This document shows positions 38,463 to 50,600 of a stretch of DNA of 64,000 bases, in pieces. The stretch spans positions 26,270,977-26,334,976 of the forward strand of contig CM076259.1 of assembly GCA_038380795.1 (NCBI GenBank), given 5' to 3'. Below the pieces are notes generated by a model. It was not told the DNA's origin. It saw only the letters and a list, made by a program, of their open reading frames with translations, and ran no database searches. A program made the translations under genes and the position numbers. Source of the DNA: Pyrocephalus nanus (lineage: Eukaryota; Chordata; Aves; Passeriformes; Tyrannidae). The number at the start of each line of letters is the position of its first letter. Position 1 is the stretch's first letter.

Positions 38463-38579
38463 CACAGAATCACAGAACATTCTAAGTTGGAAATGACCCA
38501 CAAGGATCTTCAAGTTCAACTCTTAAATGAATGGCCCGTACAGGGACTGAACCCACAACCTTGGCATTGTTAGCACCAA
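38463..38579 (-). mobile_element. 5'-truncated SINE with tRNA-Ile-like body and CR1-like tail (TguSINE1-like)
   Basis: Read on the minus strand from 38579, the sequence starts TTGGTGCTAACAATGCCAAG and continues into GTGGGTTCAGTCCCTGTACG and GGCCA. That is the anticodon arm, T arm (a B-box-like GGTTCAGTCC) and acceptor end of a tRNA-Ile, with a few mutations. After a short linker it passes into a CR1-like 3' tail with TCTTGTGG-type text, ending TTCTGTGATTCTGTG near 38463. A tRNA-Ile head with a CR1 tail is the make-up of the SINE described from zebra finch and relatives, presumably moved by CR1 machinery. The D arm and A box are missing, so the copy is truncated and inactive. Confidence 0.75.
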
Positions 38580-41500
38580 TATCCTAGGATCCTTGCATTT
38601 CTCACAACTGCAGCATTCTGTGACTTGGTTACTGGGGAAAAAACATTGAAACTTCACTAGTAAAGGGAACTGGTTCCCGCTGCATAAGGCTGCTATCTGT
38701 TAAAGGCTCACAGCAACACTGCCTAGTGATGTAAGAGCAGAAGTGAGGAGTGATCCACAAAATCCAAATGGAAGTGTGACTTTAGTGAGGTGACATGCAC
38801 CAGTTACTGAAACTGGATGCATGCCCAGAACATTGGCATTAACACTCCTGCTCTTGCATGCCAGTGCCCCAGTATCCTTCAGGCACTGGCTAGAAAAAAA
38901 ACTCACACTTTTTGTAGAAACAAATGCAATTCCAACCAGTCCCGATGCAGTTGCATTCCTCTACCTGCAGTTTACTACAGGCCTGTTATTTAAACACAGT
39001 CTATTTTTCCTACAATGTCTTAAATTTACAATGGTGGAAGTAACACAGGCTAAATGAGACACTAGTGTTACTTATGCTAAGACTGCCTTTTGCTGCTCAA
39101 CATATCCCAAAGGAGAACTGCTTCAACAGAATGACAGCTCAAGAAGCAGCCAATTTCCAGAGTTACAGTTCAAGAGGAAGCACAAATTCAGTCCCAGGAA
39201 ATATCAAGCGCTGAATACTAGTTTAGAATGAACCTCAGGGAGAAAAAAAGGGAATCTTGAGTTTCTTAATGCTGTAAGAATCTCAGTCTCATTCAACTTT
39301 AAATAGTGCAAGTCTCTTCCCAGAGGGATGTGCCTGACTGAAACAGATCTCCACGTAACTGATAGCTGGGCTCGGCTTATTGAAGGCATCTGGCCTGCTA
39401 AATTTAGCAGAGCTGTATCTGAAACTTGCAAAACTTACTGAGGTACTGTCAGTCAGGAGAGGGAGCACAGAGAAATGGACCCTAACGAATTAAGAGGACT
39501 TCAGAGAAGGTTTGTCACCTGCCAAGCAGCCGGCTAAGCTTTATTGCTTCTATTCCAGCTTCCAAGTCAAAGCAGGAGTCTAGACAGGATAATCCACTCG
39601 TAAAATAAAACCAAACCAGAAGGATGAAAGCTACAGACCTGAAGGGTGTGGCTTTGCTTAGAGTCAACTCCAAGGCCAAAAGAGCTTCTCCAGTGTTTTG
39701 GGTTCAGGAGTTGGGGTTTTTTTAATAGATGAGCTGTCTCGCTATGCACACAAGTTAATCTACTTCTTGTGGGCAGATCAGTATGTTTTCAATTATCTCC
39801 AAGATCTGTGGGCTGCGTACCTACTCTGCCTCACTTGTCAGAAAACCAGAAGGATACGTACAAACCTAGCATGGAAAAATCTTACCGATTTGCTTCTGAG
39901 TCCCCTGATCTTCTTTAGCCCCATTTACTACTGAAAACATGTATTTGCACAATACCTGATACCCTGCTGGAAGTTACTTCTGGCTGCATGCTGGCCTGCA
40001 GAAGGGCACAGTGATGTACAGAAGAAAGCTAAGCAAGTAGACTGGCCAGTCTCCACATGCAAGTAGTGAAGTTATGCTATAATAGCCTCAGTTTTTCCAG
40101 CTCAAAAAAGTTCTATAAGAGTTGTACTAGACCTCAAGTCTAGGCTCAATTGTGATCTCAAAAAAAAAAACCAAAAAAAAACCAAACAAACAAACAAAAA
40201 CCTCGCCCAAAAAGACAACCCTAAAACTAAAGTAGCAGCACAATCATGAAGCACATCAGCTGTCTAGATAATGCAAGTGCAAGGGGAGGTAGTGAGGTCA
40301 CTCCAAAAATGTCAAATAAAAATAAACTTTCCTAAGAAAATTAAAAGTTATCTCATTCTCAGCTGGCTACAAAAAAACAGGAATCACCATGCCCACCTGA
40401 CAGAACTTTCAAACTCCAAAATATCAGAAATAAATACAGCTGGCCTACAACAGAAGAACAGCCATACATACATCATTTAGTTGCCTATAGCACTCTGATG
40501 CTTCAGAGCACCTCGCAGGGTCAAGGCCTAGATTTTAACTCACCTATCCCAGGTATATCTAAGTCAGGTGAAAGAGGAAACAACTTGCCTGTGATCATAT
40601 AGCAGATAAAGAGCTGCCAGAAATCCCAACTCTCCGATGCTCATCTAACCACTTTTCCTTATTAGTCAAGTAAGCTCAGAGGTCAGATTTTGATCCATGA
40701 TTGCAAAGCAGAAGTACTCACTAGTTTGAAAAAGCTTTGCTCAAAAAATTTTGTGTCTCCATTACTTGTATCCTGAGACATCTTATAGATTACTGCCCTT
40801 TTCCATATCCTCCGTGTCCCCAGATACAAAAATTATAACACTCACTTGCCTCGAGAGAGATCATGACCCTTCGCTAATTAGTGTTCATGAATTACCTAAT
40901 GATCATCAGGTAAGAACACGGGCTTACATTCAAATTCAAAATAGAAGTGAGGCTGGGTTTACAAAGCACCTTATTTACAAAAATATGGCTTGAGGGCACT
41001 TCTAGTACTTACATGAGACAACAAACTATAGAATTGACATATCAGGAGAAAATTACTTTTCTGCTTCCCACAAACTATTGCTATAGGTTACTGAAACACC
41101 TTTTCTTACAAATGCCTATGTCCATTAGAATAATTAAAAATAAAGTCAGGTTTTCATGGGTTTCCTGCCTTTGGATGTCAGTCCAGGAGTTGGTGTGTTT
41201 TTAAGGTGTTCAAATCACAAATTATATTAATAATATATTGTGAAAAATTAACAGAGTGTACTATCAATTTTATGTGTCTACCTTAAAACAATTCTAAGCA
41301 ACAATCATTGTAAGCACCTAACTTACAAGCAAAAAAAGCTATTTCCCCCCCTTCCCAATAAGAAATAATTGCTCTCAAATGAAAATTTGTCCTAAACAGC
41401 TAAACCCAAACAAGTCTCTTTTAATTGTAATTTTTAACCTAATTTGTGATCTTTACTGACATGTAATTCCAAGTACCATGTAGAGAAAACTTTCATAAGC

Positions 41501-44500
41501 CTTCAAATGCTGCCCTGGGTCTCACCTCTCACCCCATATTCTCAAGAGAATATAAATACAGTGCTCAGATGGTGGAAATCAGACATTTCAGGGTTAGAGA
41601 TTCTAGTCTGCTAAGGCCAAAAATCACATAGAGCCTGGAAAAGAACAGGGAAAGGGAGAAGGAAGGCCAAGTGAGCTCAGGAAGTACTTCATGCATGAAG
41701 ATCTTACCATGCAGCACAGTATTTTATTTTCAATTAACTAAGAAAAAAACCAATTCTGCCCCTAAGAAAATTCAAATATCTTAATCTTAGTCACCTAGTG
41801 TGGGCACTGTTGCAGAAATGGTTTAAACTCAGTTTTCTGTAAAGCCTTGTTTAATGTCCTTTCCGTAATAAATTAATTCAATATGCTTTGACACAAATAC
41901 ACAGTTATCCCATTTCTATGCTGTCCTTCTCCACTCCTAGGTCTTCAGGTCCAAGAGTCTCACTAGTTATTCTTCTATGCATAGACTGCTTCCCTCTTCC
42001 CCCTTGCTTCCCAATCTCAAATCTCCCTCCTGACAAACTTCTGCTTCTTTAGAACTCCACATACTCCACTTTTTCCCTTCCCCTCTTTCAGCAGGGAGCA
42101 GAAAGTAATCCTGATATTGCCTGCCTCACTTAGAGCAGTAGGGATGCAAGGAAATATTGCACTTCTCTCCTATTGATTCTCAAACAAAGATGCAACATCT
42201 GTTCTCTCCTCCACCTCCTCTGGGTAAAAATATCTAGCGCCTTCTCAGATTATTGGGCTGAACACTTCTGATGGTTGCCAAATGGGCAGGCTCTTCAAGT
42301 TCTGAAAAATTTCCACTTGGATAAAAGTGTTTTTCTGGCTCAACCATAACCCATTATTCCCCATTTTAGAAAAGATTTAATGTGGCAAAGGAGGATGCAT
42401 CATTTCTTGTCCTCAGGAGATGGCAGCAGAGTCTGTGGTATTTGGTAACTAAAGATACTATATTTTTCATAGAAGTGTCCCAAACTAGCAAGCTGATTTT
42501 CATATTAGCAAGTCACATATACATATGAAAAGAACTGAATGGTCAAACAGCACTCAAAAGCCAAGACTGGGTTCTAAAGTCCTTCAATAAAATGGCCACA
42601 ACCCCTATGTTACCTTCCTACCCTCCCAATCCTTCCTACTTCGTGGAATGTCTTAATCTGGTTATGGAATTAAACTCAAAAAGGGTAAGAGTTATAAATC
42701 AGGTTAAAGCACCTATAATGAACTGTACTGAGTTTTTTATAACTCATTTAGAAGCTATTAAGCCATTTGTAAGCATCCATATAGGCAAGGTCTAAATTTA
42801 CCATCCATGAAATTAAATGCAGAGTATAGCTCATACTTGGACATTTCTAGCCTCAGAAAAAGACTAAAAATAAACAATGATTTTCAAGCTCAATTACCTT
42901 TTTTTGTCTCCAGTGCATATGACAATCCAGCAGTTTTCTCAAACTTGAAACTTCCTCCAAAACACGTTAAGCTTAGTACTGTGCCTAACGAATGGAAACA
43001 AATCAACAGCTCTGCACAAACTCCATCATAGTAACTCAGGAGAGAAAAAAACCCTCCCTGTTCTCGTGAGAAACACGCACAGCTTTGGGACCTTGAAAGG
43101 TTTACTTTGTGAATCCTGGCCAAACAAGCAGAGATACCAGAGTTTACCATAATGATTCCCTGCACTTTAAAAACACTAGCTATGTTTCTGTTATGTTCAG
43201 TACTCCCCAGCTGTGATGTCTCTCCTACAAAAGCAGCCAGAATAGCACTAGCCTGGAAAGCCTCTGGATTAGGAAGGTCTCTGTGGCAGCAGATACCTGC
43301 TATGAAACATGCACCCTTCTGCAGCAAGTCAGGATCCTTAGAAACTACAAAACCTGAGACATAACTGTAAACACATAGAAGTGAGAGGCACTCTTCCAGT
43401 AATTTCTTACTCAAAAGCAGTGGACCTTACTTTCTGAGGCAGTGCTTTAACACACAGCCCTCTGCTCTGTGTTTCAATCAGTTTTTCATCACGTGGCTCA
43501 ACACGTGCTGCCACATTACAATCCCACAGGTGTTTCCCATCAAAACTGAAGTTTGGCCAATGTGACAACGCATATGCACAGGATCACAGGCACTGGGCCC
43601 TGCTCAGAACAAGCACTATGTGCTCAGTGTATCTGACAGTCCCGGTCACGCAGCAGGTACAGGCGTACAATGGAGCGTGCAGGTCCTGCAGAACCCTTGT
43701 GTAACATGGTCTTCAGGGAAGGCTGGATGCCTCAGTCTCCCAGGTTTCATCTGAACTGAAACAGGCCAGAAACGTACCCTTACTTTAAGATATCAACAGG
43801 TCACAGACAGCAATAAGCAAATGCTTGAGAATCAATGCAACATTTTGTCTTCTCCTTAAAACCAGTAGCTTAAGGACTGTAATGAAAATCCAAAACCACT
43901 GAGCAACAAGTGAATCAACATCCTCAAAGCAGCAAAGCGCAGGGAGTATTATTTACATCTGCTCTACAAAAACAGCCAAATTACTACACACAGTAGAACC
44001 CAAGTCCCTCCCACTGGTATTTTTCCTCATGCAAACCCAGTTCTAAAATAGATTTTTGAATTCCAGAACTAACAATAACAACACTTAGGAATACAATAAA
44101 TGAAAAAATAAATGAATCTCTAGAGAATCATGAGGCTCACCAACAGAACAGTGAATTACCTCCATTTTTCAAGCCACATTTCAGAAAAAGAGGGAAACAT
44201 GAGAGTCTACACAATTAAAATCATTTAGAAGGTGAAGATAGAGCGAACATAAAGGCAAGTATCACCAGTAAAACCAGGTGGGAGCTAATAGCAGTTACCA
44301 GTTCAGAAGCTGTTCAACTCACCAAATAAGAGAAAACCCACAAAATTTTAAGCAGCTGAGAAAGCAAAAATCTCTGAAACCAGAGGTCCTTAGTAGAGGA
44401 AGTCACAGACACTACAACCTGCTATGCATTATTAACACACATCTATGTGCTATTTTGAATTCAGAGAGCTAAGAAAGAGGGCTGCAGTAACACGTTTAGA

Positions 44501-45270
44501 TCTGAAATTTCAAAACGTCAGTGAACTTGACAGTTTCTTCTTTATTCTTTCTCTGCCCAAGTAGACTCTTCATAATTACAGCTGACATTATGTGTCTTAG
44601 CGCTCCCCAAAATCATCCCTGCCCTTTGAGGTGTGCGTTACAATGCAATACATACACTCCCAGAAAAAGTACTCAGATGGAGTCAGTTTGTTCAGAAGGA
44701 CTTATCCACAATTTTGGACTCAGTACTGAAGACAGACCAGATCCCTTCAAGCACATCAGTTTCTGTATGTAGGGAATTGAAGCTTTAGATCTATTTTTGG
44801 AGCCATCTTCTGACAGTACTTTAGAGATCTTCACCGATCTTTGTAACTTGACAAACAATTTGGATTTGTTTCAAAGTACCCCTGTGTAATTTATATATTC
44901 CTAGTCCTTTGAGTCTCTCATTTTATTTAAATGGGGTTATTTTTCAATTTGAGTTCTGTCGGCATATTTGCCTCCATCTGAAATTTTAGGGAACACCTGG
45001 ATTCAATATGAGAATCTGCACAAGAATATGAATTTATTCTGCACAAGAACTTGCTGTGTGGTGCTAACAGTGTTTTGGCAAGACAGGAATATCTCTTCAA
45101 AGAGATGTAGGAGTACCAGAAAAGCACAGAGTACAGAGCCCAAAGGGTAAGTCTTGAAGTTGAACCAGTGATAAAACTGCCTTTAAGTGGAAGTAAAGTA
45201 ACAGAAATAAAGTTTGATGCTCTGGAAGCAGAAGAGGGGTCTGTAGGTTTTTACTCCATAGCTTTTTATT

Positions 45271-45292
45271 AAAAAAAAAAAAAAAAAAAAAA
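45271..45292. repeat. A22 homopolymer
   Basis: Uninterrupted A run in NAA50 intron 1 (T run on the transcript), without an obvious SINE body on either side. Confidence 0.85.
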
Positions 45293-47019
45293 GTTATGAA
45301 AGGCAAAAATCTCCACAAAATGAGAACTCCTGAGCAGTGCAAGCACAGCCAGGCTCAGTCCCTTGAGGAGCACCACAGCACACCCCACAGCTTCAGCTGT
45401 GACCTGCCAGGAGACCCCCACAGCTCCAGCCAGACATGCCCAGGCTGCTTTCCCCCTCACACATCCAGGTCCCAGTAATCCTGTCCCACAACTGACACAC
45501 GGCCAAGGCAAGGCTAAGCTGTAGCAAACAGCAGGACGGTCAACAAAGGATAAAAGGAAACCCAGTTCCGTCAGGAGTCCTGCGGAACAACAATCACATC
45601 AACTGCCACCTCGCCTGGGCTGATCCTGCTGCCGCTCTCCTCACAAACTCCGCCGTCCTCATTACAAGGTGACTAAGAGTGGAGGTGTCCTGTTCCATGC
45701 AGGGCGGTGCAGGTGCAATACCCCAAACACACCTATTTAGTGTCAGCTGAAAGTCACTTTATTTGCAATCATCGCTGAGCCTCTTTCTACAGACACCTGC
45801 CAGCCCTCCACGATGCCTGAAGCCGCTTACACACTGTAAGAAACAGCTAAGAGTCTGTTATCAAGCAGTCTTGTGTGACCTCACCCCAACTGCTAATAAG
45901 CTAAACCCCTTACCATTTCTTAGTAAAAGCTTAAGTGCTTCAGCTTCCATTCACCCTGCCTTAAGCTGCCAAACTGGAATAATAATACCCATCATTGCAT
46001 AACACCAGTTTCAAGGGGACTAGTTTAATGCTCTTTTGAGAAGCAGCTGTGGAAAGCTTCCTTTGTGAGAATGAAGAAAGTGAGGTACAGGAGTGGAACG
46101 ATCGCATTTCATGAAGCTGAAAGTGATGCTGAAATTAATAAACATTAGGCGATTTAACCAACATTGAAAAACCTGTCCCAAAGTGACCTGCACAAGGTCA
46201 GACAGGTCATCTGACACTAAAGCAGAACGGAGAGTCTAAAGGCCTCCAGTCTCCTGCTCAAACAAGGCACCTCGTTGCCCACACTGAGCAGGAAATCAGT
46301 GTTTCAGCCAACCACGCCTGAAATCTCCGGTTTTCAAGAGCCACAGAGAAGTGATGACAGGCCGAAAGCAGCGTGCAACAGAAACGTGACACAGAACACA
46401 GCTCGTTTGTCATCCATCCACGCCACACATCCTCCACGTAGCAATTAAAGACTTAAAACCCGACAAAAAGTGCTAAGAGAACATCACACACAATAGCGCT
46501 GCAAAACCACACACACCCGAGGCTGGCAGCCTTTCCGCACAGACCGAGCGGCGCTTCTTCGCTACTGCCACACAAGGACGGCAGCCTGGCCAGGCAGGGG
46601 CGAGAGCCGGGTCCGCATCCCCGCCCGCTGTGCGGATTCTCGGGCACCGCAGGGCGGGATTCCCCCCGAGCACGCGGAGCCGCCGCGTCCCGCGGCCCCG
46701 GCGCGCCCGGAGCACCCGCTCCGGCGGCGGCACGGCCAGGAAGGCGCAGGGGCTCCCGCGGGGAGCTCCTGCCCAGCCCCAAGCGCTCCCGTGGTAGCGC
46801 CGCCGGCTCTTCCCCCGCGGGAAAGGCTCCCCCAGCACTCGCCCCCCGCGAGTCCCGGCCCCGAGGGCGGGAGGGACGCGGAGACACCCCGCGAGTGCCG
46901 AGGCGGCGGCACCGCTCGGTGCCCTACGCCTCCCGCCCGCGGCGCCCGGGCCCGCCCCGTTCCCGCTCTGCTGCCGGGCGACGCGGGCGGGCCCGGCCCG
47001 GGCCGAGCCCCGCACTCAC

Positions 47020-47027
47020 CCTTTCAT
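47020..47027 (-). CDS. NAA50: NAA50 coding exon 1: start codon, MKG
   Basis: Eight coding bases, ATG AAA GG, end at a GG|GTGAGTG donor inside the CpG island; the third base of Gly3 comes from exon 2, 13.7 kb away. The start context is CGCACCATGA. The 5'UTR extends up the minus strand beyond 47027 to an unseen start site, probably near 47.1-47.2 kb. This exon is too short for ORF finding and is placed because it gives the exact family N-terminus MKGSRIELG when spliced. Confidence 0.93.
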
Positions 47028-47364
47028 GGTGCGTCCGCGGCCTGCCCGGCCTCCGCGCTGACTGCGTGCAGGGCCCGGCGGTGCGGGTGCGGCTCCGGCC
47101 TCGCCGTGCTCAGCGCGGGCGCCTTATTCTCCTCCCGCTCCCACTCCTGATCCCTCTCCCGCTCCCGCTCCACATGGGCCTCCGCCCGCCCCGCCCCGCC
47201 TCGCTGACCCCTCACCTCACGCCGCGCGCGCGCCCCCGCCCCGCCCGCCATGACCCCCAGCCCCGCCCCTCCGCGCGCCCCCGCCGCGCACGCGCCTCGC
47301 CCCGCCCCCGGGGGGGAGGACAGGGAGTCCTCCGCGTGACTCGGGGGCGGGGCGACGAGGCTGC

Positions 47365-47370
47365 CACGTG
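47365..47370. promoter_or_regulatory. CACGTG E-box in the shared promoter
   Basis: The context is CTGCCACGTGGTGC, 12 bp from a CCAAT box. It lacks the TCACGTGA flanks of an ideal CLEAR element, so it may equally be a USF/MYC/MAX site. It lies between the two divergent genes. Confidence 0.55.
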
Positions 47371-47499
47371 GTGCAGGGCGGCCAATCACCGCGCCCTACT
47401 GCGCCCCGCTCGCCTTCGCCCGGAAGCGGCCTGGGCCGGGCGAGTGAAACCCCGCCCGGAGTTGGGCAAGGCTCGCGCCCGGCACTTCCGGTGCGCGGC

Positions 47500-47626
47500 G
47501 CGGTCCAGCGCGGCGCATGCGCGCGGGGCCCGGCGTCAGCTGATCGAGCGCCGCCGCTGCCGCCGTCGCTGCCGGGGGGACTCGATCGGGCGGATCGGGC
47601 GGATCGGGCGCGCCGGGCCGGCCCAG
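47500..47626 (+). other. ATP6V1A: ATP6V1A exon 1 (5'UTR; 5' end inferred)
   Basis: A donor GGCCCAG|GTGAGGCG ends a non-coding first exon at 47626. The 5' end is not visible; I place it near the ETS and NRF1 motifs at 47484-47522, which often lie at the start of TATA-less promoters. The exon includes three tandem copies of GATCGGGCG at 47584-47610. Confidence 0.6.
47584..47610. repeat. Three tandem 9-bp GATCGGGCG units in the ATP6V1A 5'UTR
   Basis: Three perfect copies lie in a row, 16 bp before the exon 1 donor. Copy number may vary between individuals. Confidence 0.85.
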
Positions 47627-50600
47627 GTGAGGCGCTCGGGCCCTTCCCCCGCCCACCCCCGCTCCCCTCGCCTCTCCCGGGCCGTGTCTGCAGCGTGTTC
47701 TCCGCTCCGGTGAAGTGGGGGCTCGGCTCCTGCCGCCCGCCTCGTTCCCTGCCCGGGAGCGGCGCGGGGTCCCCGCAGAGCCGCTGACTGAGGCAGCGCG
47801 GCCCCGGCCCTGCGGAGCGGGTGTCGCCGGGCCCCCCGGGCAGCCGACCTTTACGGAGCCGCCGTGTCCCAGCGGGAAGGCGGCCGTGCGCTTCCCGGTG
47901 CTGCTGCTTAGGGAGATGGGATCTGCAAGCGAAGCAGCTCCTGAGTGAGAAGCCTGCTGAGCGATCTCGCAGACGCCCAGTGAGCTACCCCGGGGTTATT
48001 CCGGAATGCCTTATAAAAAAGGGAAGGGGCGACAGTGGCCGGGTTTCAGTGCCGGGTCATCCCACCATCTTGAGTGGGTGGAACTGAGTCTGTCTGTGCC
48101 TTGACCGCAGCCCCGCAGAGACGGAGCACCAAGGTTATGGAGCAGGAATGCTGCTGCGGGCTTCTGACTGCAGCCCATCCCTAGCTGAGGAGCCCACCTC
48201 TTGTTTTGTGGTTGAATATACTGATGGCACATCAAATGCGGTAGACAGTGAAAAAAAATTTGATTTAGGTGAGGTGTTCCAAACGGCACACTTAACATTC
48301 ACTTAGAGGCAAGGAAGAAATGATACATGACTGGATGGTATTGTGCATGTTACAGTTGGCAGTAACATTGCAGTATGTGACATGTCGAGATCCATCCACT
48401 CAATGCAGTTGCCCAAAGCGATGTACTTTCTTAGGAAGAAATAAAGTAAAACCTCTCTTTCTAAGGCTTTACTGACTTCCCTCAGAGAACTTGCACTCCT
48501 GCTGGGCATGAAAGCAATTTGGTGATAGTTTTATTCATTGTAATGCAATACTTTACCAAAGTACACTGGCTATTTGATCTAGCACCGTATTTCAAATGCT
48601 AATACCACTTGAAGTGGAGAGGGGCTGGACAAGGAGGAAAGCCTGCTGACCGACTGCTAGAGGTAATTTACTCACCCACCCCTTGGTAGCACTTCAGCGA
48701 GAAGGTGCCAAATACAAGCTGGCGTTTGGGAGTGGAAGTTTGAGTAGCTGAGGCAGATCCTCAGTATATTGTAAGTTGCTCTATTTGTGCTGACTTCAGC
48801 AGTGCAGATCTGCAGTAGCTAATGTTTGGCTTTTCTGTGCAGTATTTTTAAAGGCCTTTAAACGGCTAGCAAACATAAATATTTAATTGTATCAACATTT
48901 TATTATTTTCTGCTTAAGAGTGTGTGAAGTGAGGTCAGAGTCTACGGTCTTTAAATTACCAAAAATAACGTGGCTTATTTTTTCTCTGCCTATTAGTTTC
49001 TTATGTGAAGTCTTCTAGAAAAGTTATTGTTTTATGTAGGAAACAAATTAGTTTTAATTTTGTAATCAGGTGACAAAGTGTGACATTCAGGAATACTAAA
49101 TCACCACGGGCATTGAGAGTGCAGGGAAGGAGAGATTAAGGCAACAGTGGAAAATGACTGCTGGCATCAGCTGACTGTGCAGATGGGGGTTGAAGTCTTG
49201 TGTTGCAATAGTAACATGAGATCTGTTTCCTGTGAATGGACCCTTTTCGTTTTCCAAATCAAGAATTATTTTCTGCAAATAGGGTGGAGCCGTGAACAGT
49301 TAGTACTGTTTGCTTAACTTCTAGAGCATTAGATTAAATTTAGCCTTTATTTTTGTCTAAGTATATATTAGCAATTTTATACCAATTAATCCTGACTTAA
49401 AGTCTGTGGGCCTCACTGTGCTTGTGTTATCTAATTTTTTTTTCCCAGTATGACTTTGTGGATTTATCTTCCAGACTCACATGGGTGCGTGAACTGCCTG
49501 TTGTCATCCAAAGCTGCTACAGACCAGCAGGTTACTAAATGATTTCCCTGAAGAGACATTTAGAGGCACTGCACTTTAAAACTCTTGTGTTTGGATACCA
49601 TGATATCTTAGAGTTACTGAGCCCTGAAAATTCCAAACGATGGTTTTCCCCTCATGGTTTTAAATTGCATGTTTGTGAGCTAAGGCCATGTTCCTGGTTA
49701 CTCTTTTAGAAAAAGTAAAGGGGTGGTGTTGACCATAAAATGTTGAATGCTGTTGCTGGCCAAGTAGTAGTTCCCCTTTTTCTTTCTCAGTCTTTTTAAA
49801 AAAACCCTACGAAACAAGCCATGCAATAACCCAACACTACATTGCCTGAAATAGTTTCTTTCCTCCATACTTGTCTCACTGGTTAAAAAGTGGGGGATTT
49901 TAGGTTTGGAAATATTGAGGTGTTGTTGAACAATGGTATCCATATGACTTTTTTTTTAGGCTGGAATTGTACCAAGGAAAACAGACCATTTAGTCAACTG
50001 GAATATCATGCTCATTCATTCTGACTCAACATCTTAAAACATGTGACTTCTTTAATCTTCCAGCTGGGCAGAGAGAAATGGGGACCTACTTCAGCAGAGG
50101 AAGTAGAATGAATCTGAACTTTTAAACCTTTTTTCCCCTTACGGATTACAGTAGTCACCTAAAGGTCCAACATGCAAAACTGGCTTAGACTGGATCTTCT
50201 GGTTGTCACTGTTGTACCTTCTTTTATGTTATGAAAAGGTTTTTTGTTCCTCTTTGATGTGTCCACTGCCTTTTCCTCTTTGAGAGTGGACAGCTAAGCT
50301 TATACTGAATTCTTGGGTTTGGTCATCTCTCATGGCAGTAAGTTCTGCAGTCTCAAAGATATGTTTTGTTTGGTTACTTTATCTCATCTATGCATTTATT
50401 TCTCCTATTTTTGCCAAACTCTGAAGTTCAGCGCCTCCGTGCCTTAGAAAGGATGACCATTTGCTGCCAGCTTTCTAGACTTCCATATATTACGTGGCTG
50501 CTCTAACAGACTTTGCCTTCAAGGGCTGGCTTTACTGAAATTACTCTGAAAACCTGTAAGATGTATATGGCTAAATCCTGAAAGTCTTGGCCTAGCAGAC

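Larger units (their letters stand above)
33314..47019 (-). other. NAA50: NAA50 intron 1 (13.7 kb)
   Basis: Large first intron between the MKG exon and exon 2. It contains a SINE fragment at 38463-38579, an AAAT microsatellite at 36468-36491, a GTTT run at about 37557-37576, A-rich low complexity at 40160-40200 and an A22 run at 45271-45292. It also carries an unusually long minus-strand open frame at 42890-43414 that I could not assign. The last few hundred bases (from about 46.5 kb) belong to the CpG island. Nothing else is recognised. Confidence 0.75.
28999..47027 (-). other. NAA50: NAA50 gene, complete coding region in five exons
   Basis: NAA50 (NAT13/San) is an N-alpha-acetyltransferase of the GNAT family. 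It works in the cytosol, alone and docked on the NatA complex at the ribosome, acetylating the starter Met of proteins that begin Met-Leu and similar. It is also linked to sister-chromatid cohesion. Five exons join in perfect frame to give 170 residues, one more than the 169 I recall for human. Numbering agrees with the known human active-site positions: Phe27, Pro28 and Tyr31 (peptide binding), Tyr73 and His112 (catalysis), RRLGIG at 84-89 (acetyl-CoA phosphate loop) and Tyr124. The promoter is shared with ATP6V1A. Confidence 0.97.
46540..47900. promoter_or_regulatory. CpG island: bidirectional promoter of NAA50 (left) and ATP6V1A (right)
   Basis: A GC-rich block separates the NAA50 start codon (47027, minus) from the ATP6V1A first-exon donor (47626, plus), so both genes must start within about 600 bp of each other. 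Visible motifs: a GC box GGGGGCGGGG at 47343-47352, a palindromic E-box CACGTG at 47365-47370, CCAAT at 47382-47386, ETS-type ACTTCCGG at 47484-47491 and an NRF1-type GCGCATGCGC at 47513-47522. No TATA box is seen. The E-box could serve TFEB/MITF (V-ATPase genes are known targets in mammals) or USF/MYC proteins; that link is inference. Confidence 0.88.

Noticed and set aside
46453..47787. Open frames of 116-272 codons on both strands
   Set aside because: Same cause: the NAA50/ATP6V1A CpG island. They overlap the real NAA50 start exon and ATP6V1A exon 1 in the wrong frames and are Arg/Pro/Ala-rich shadows.
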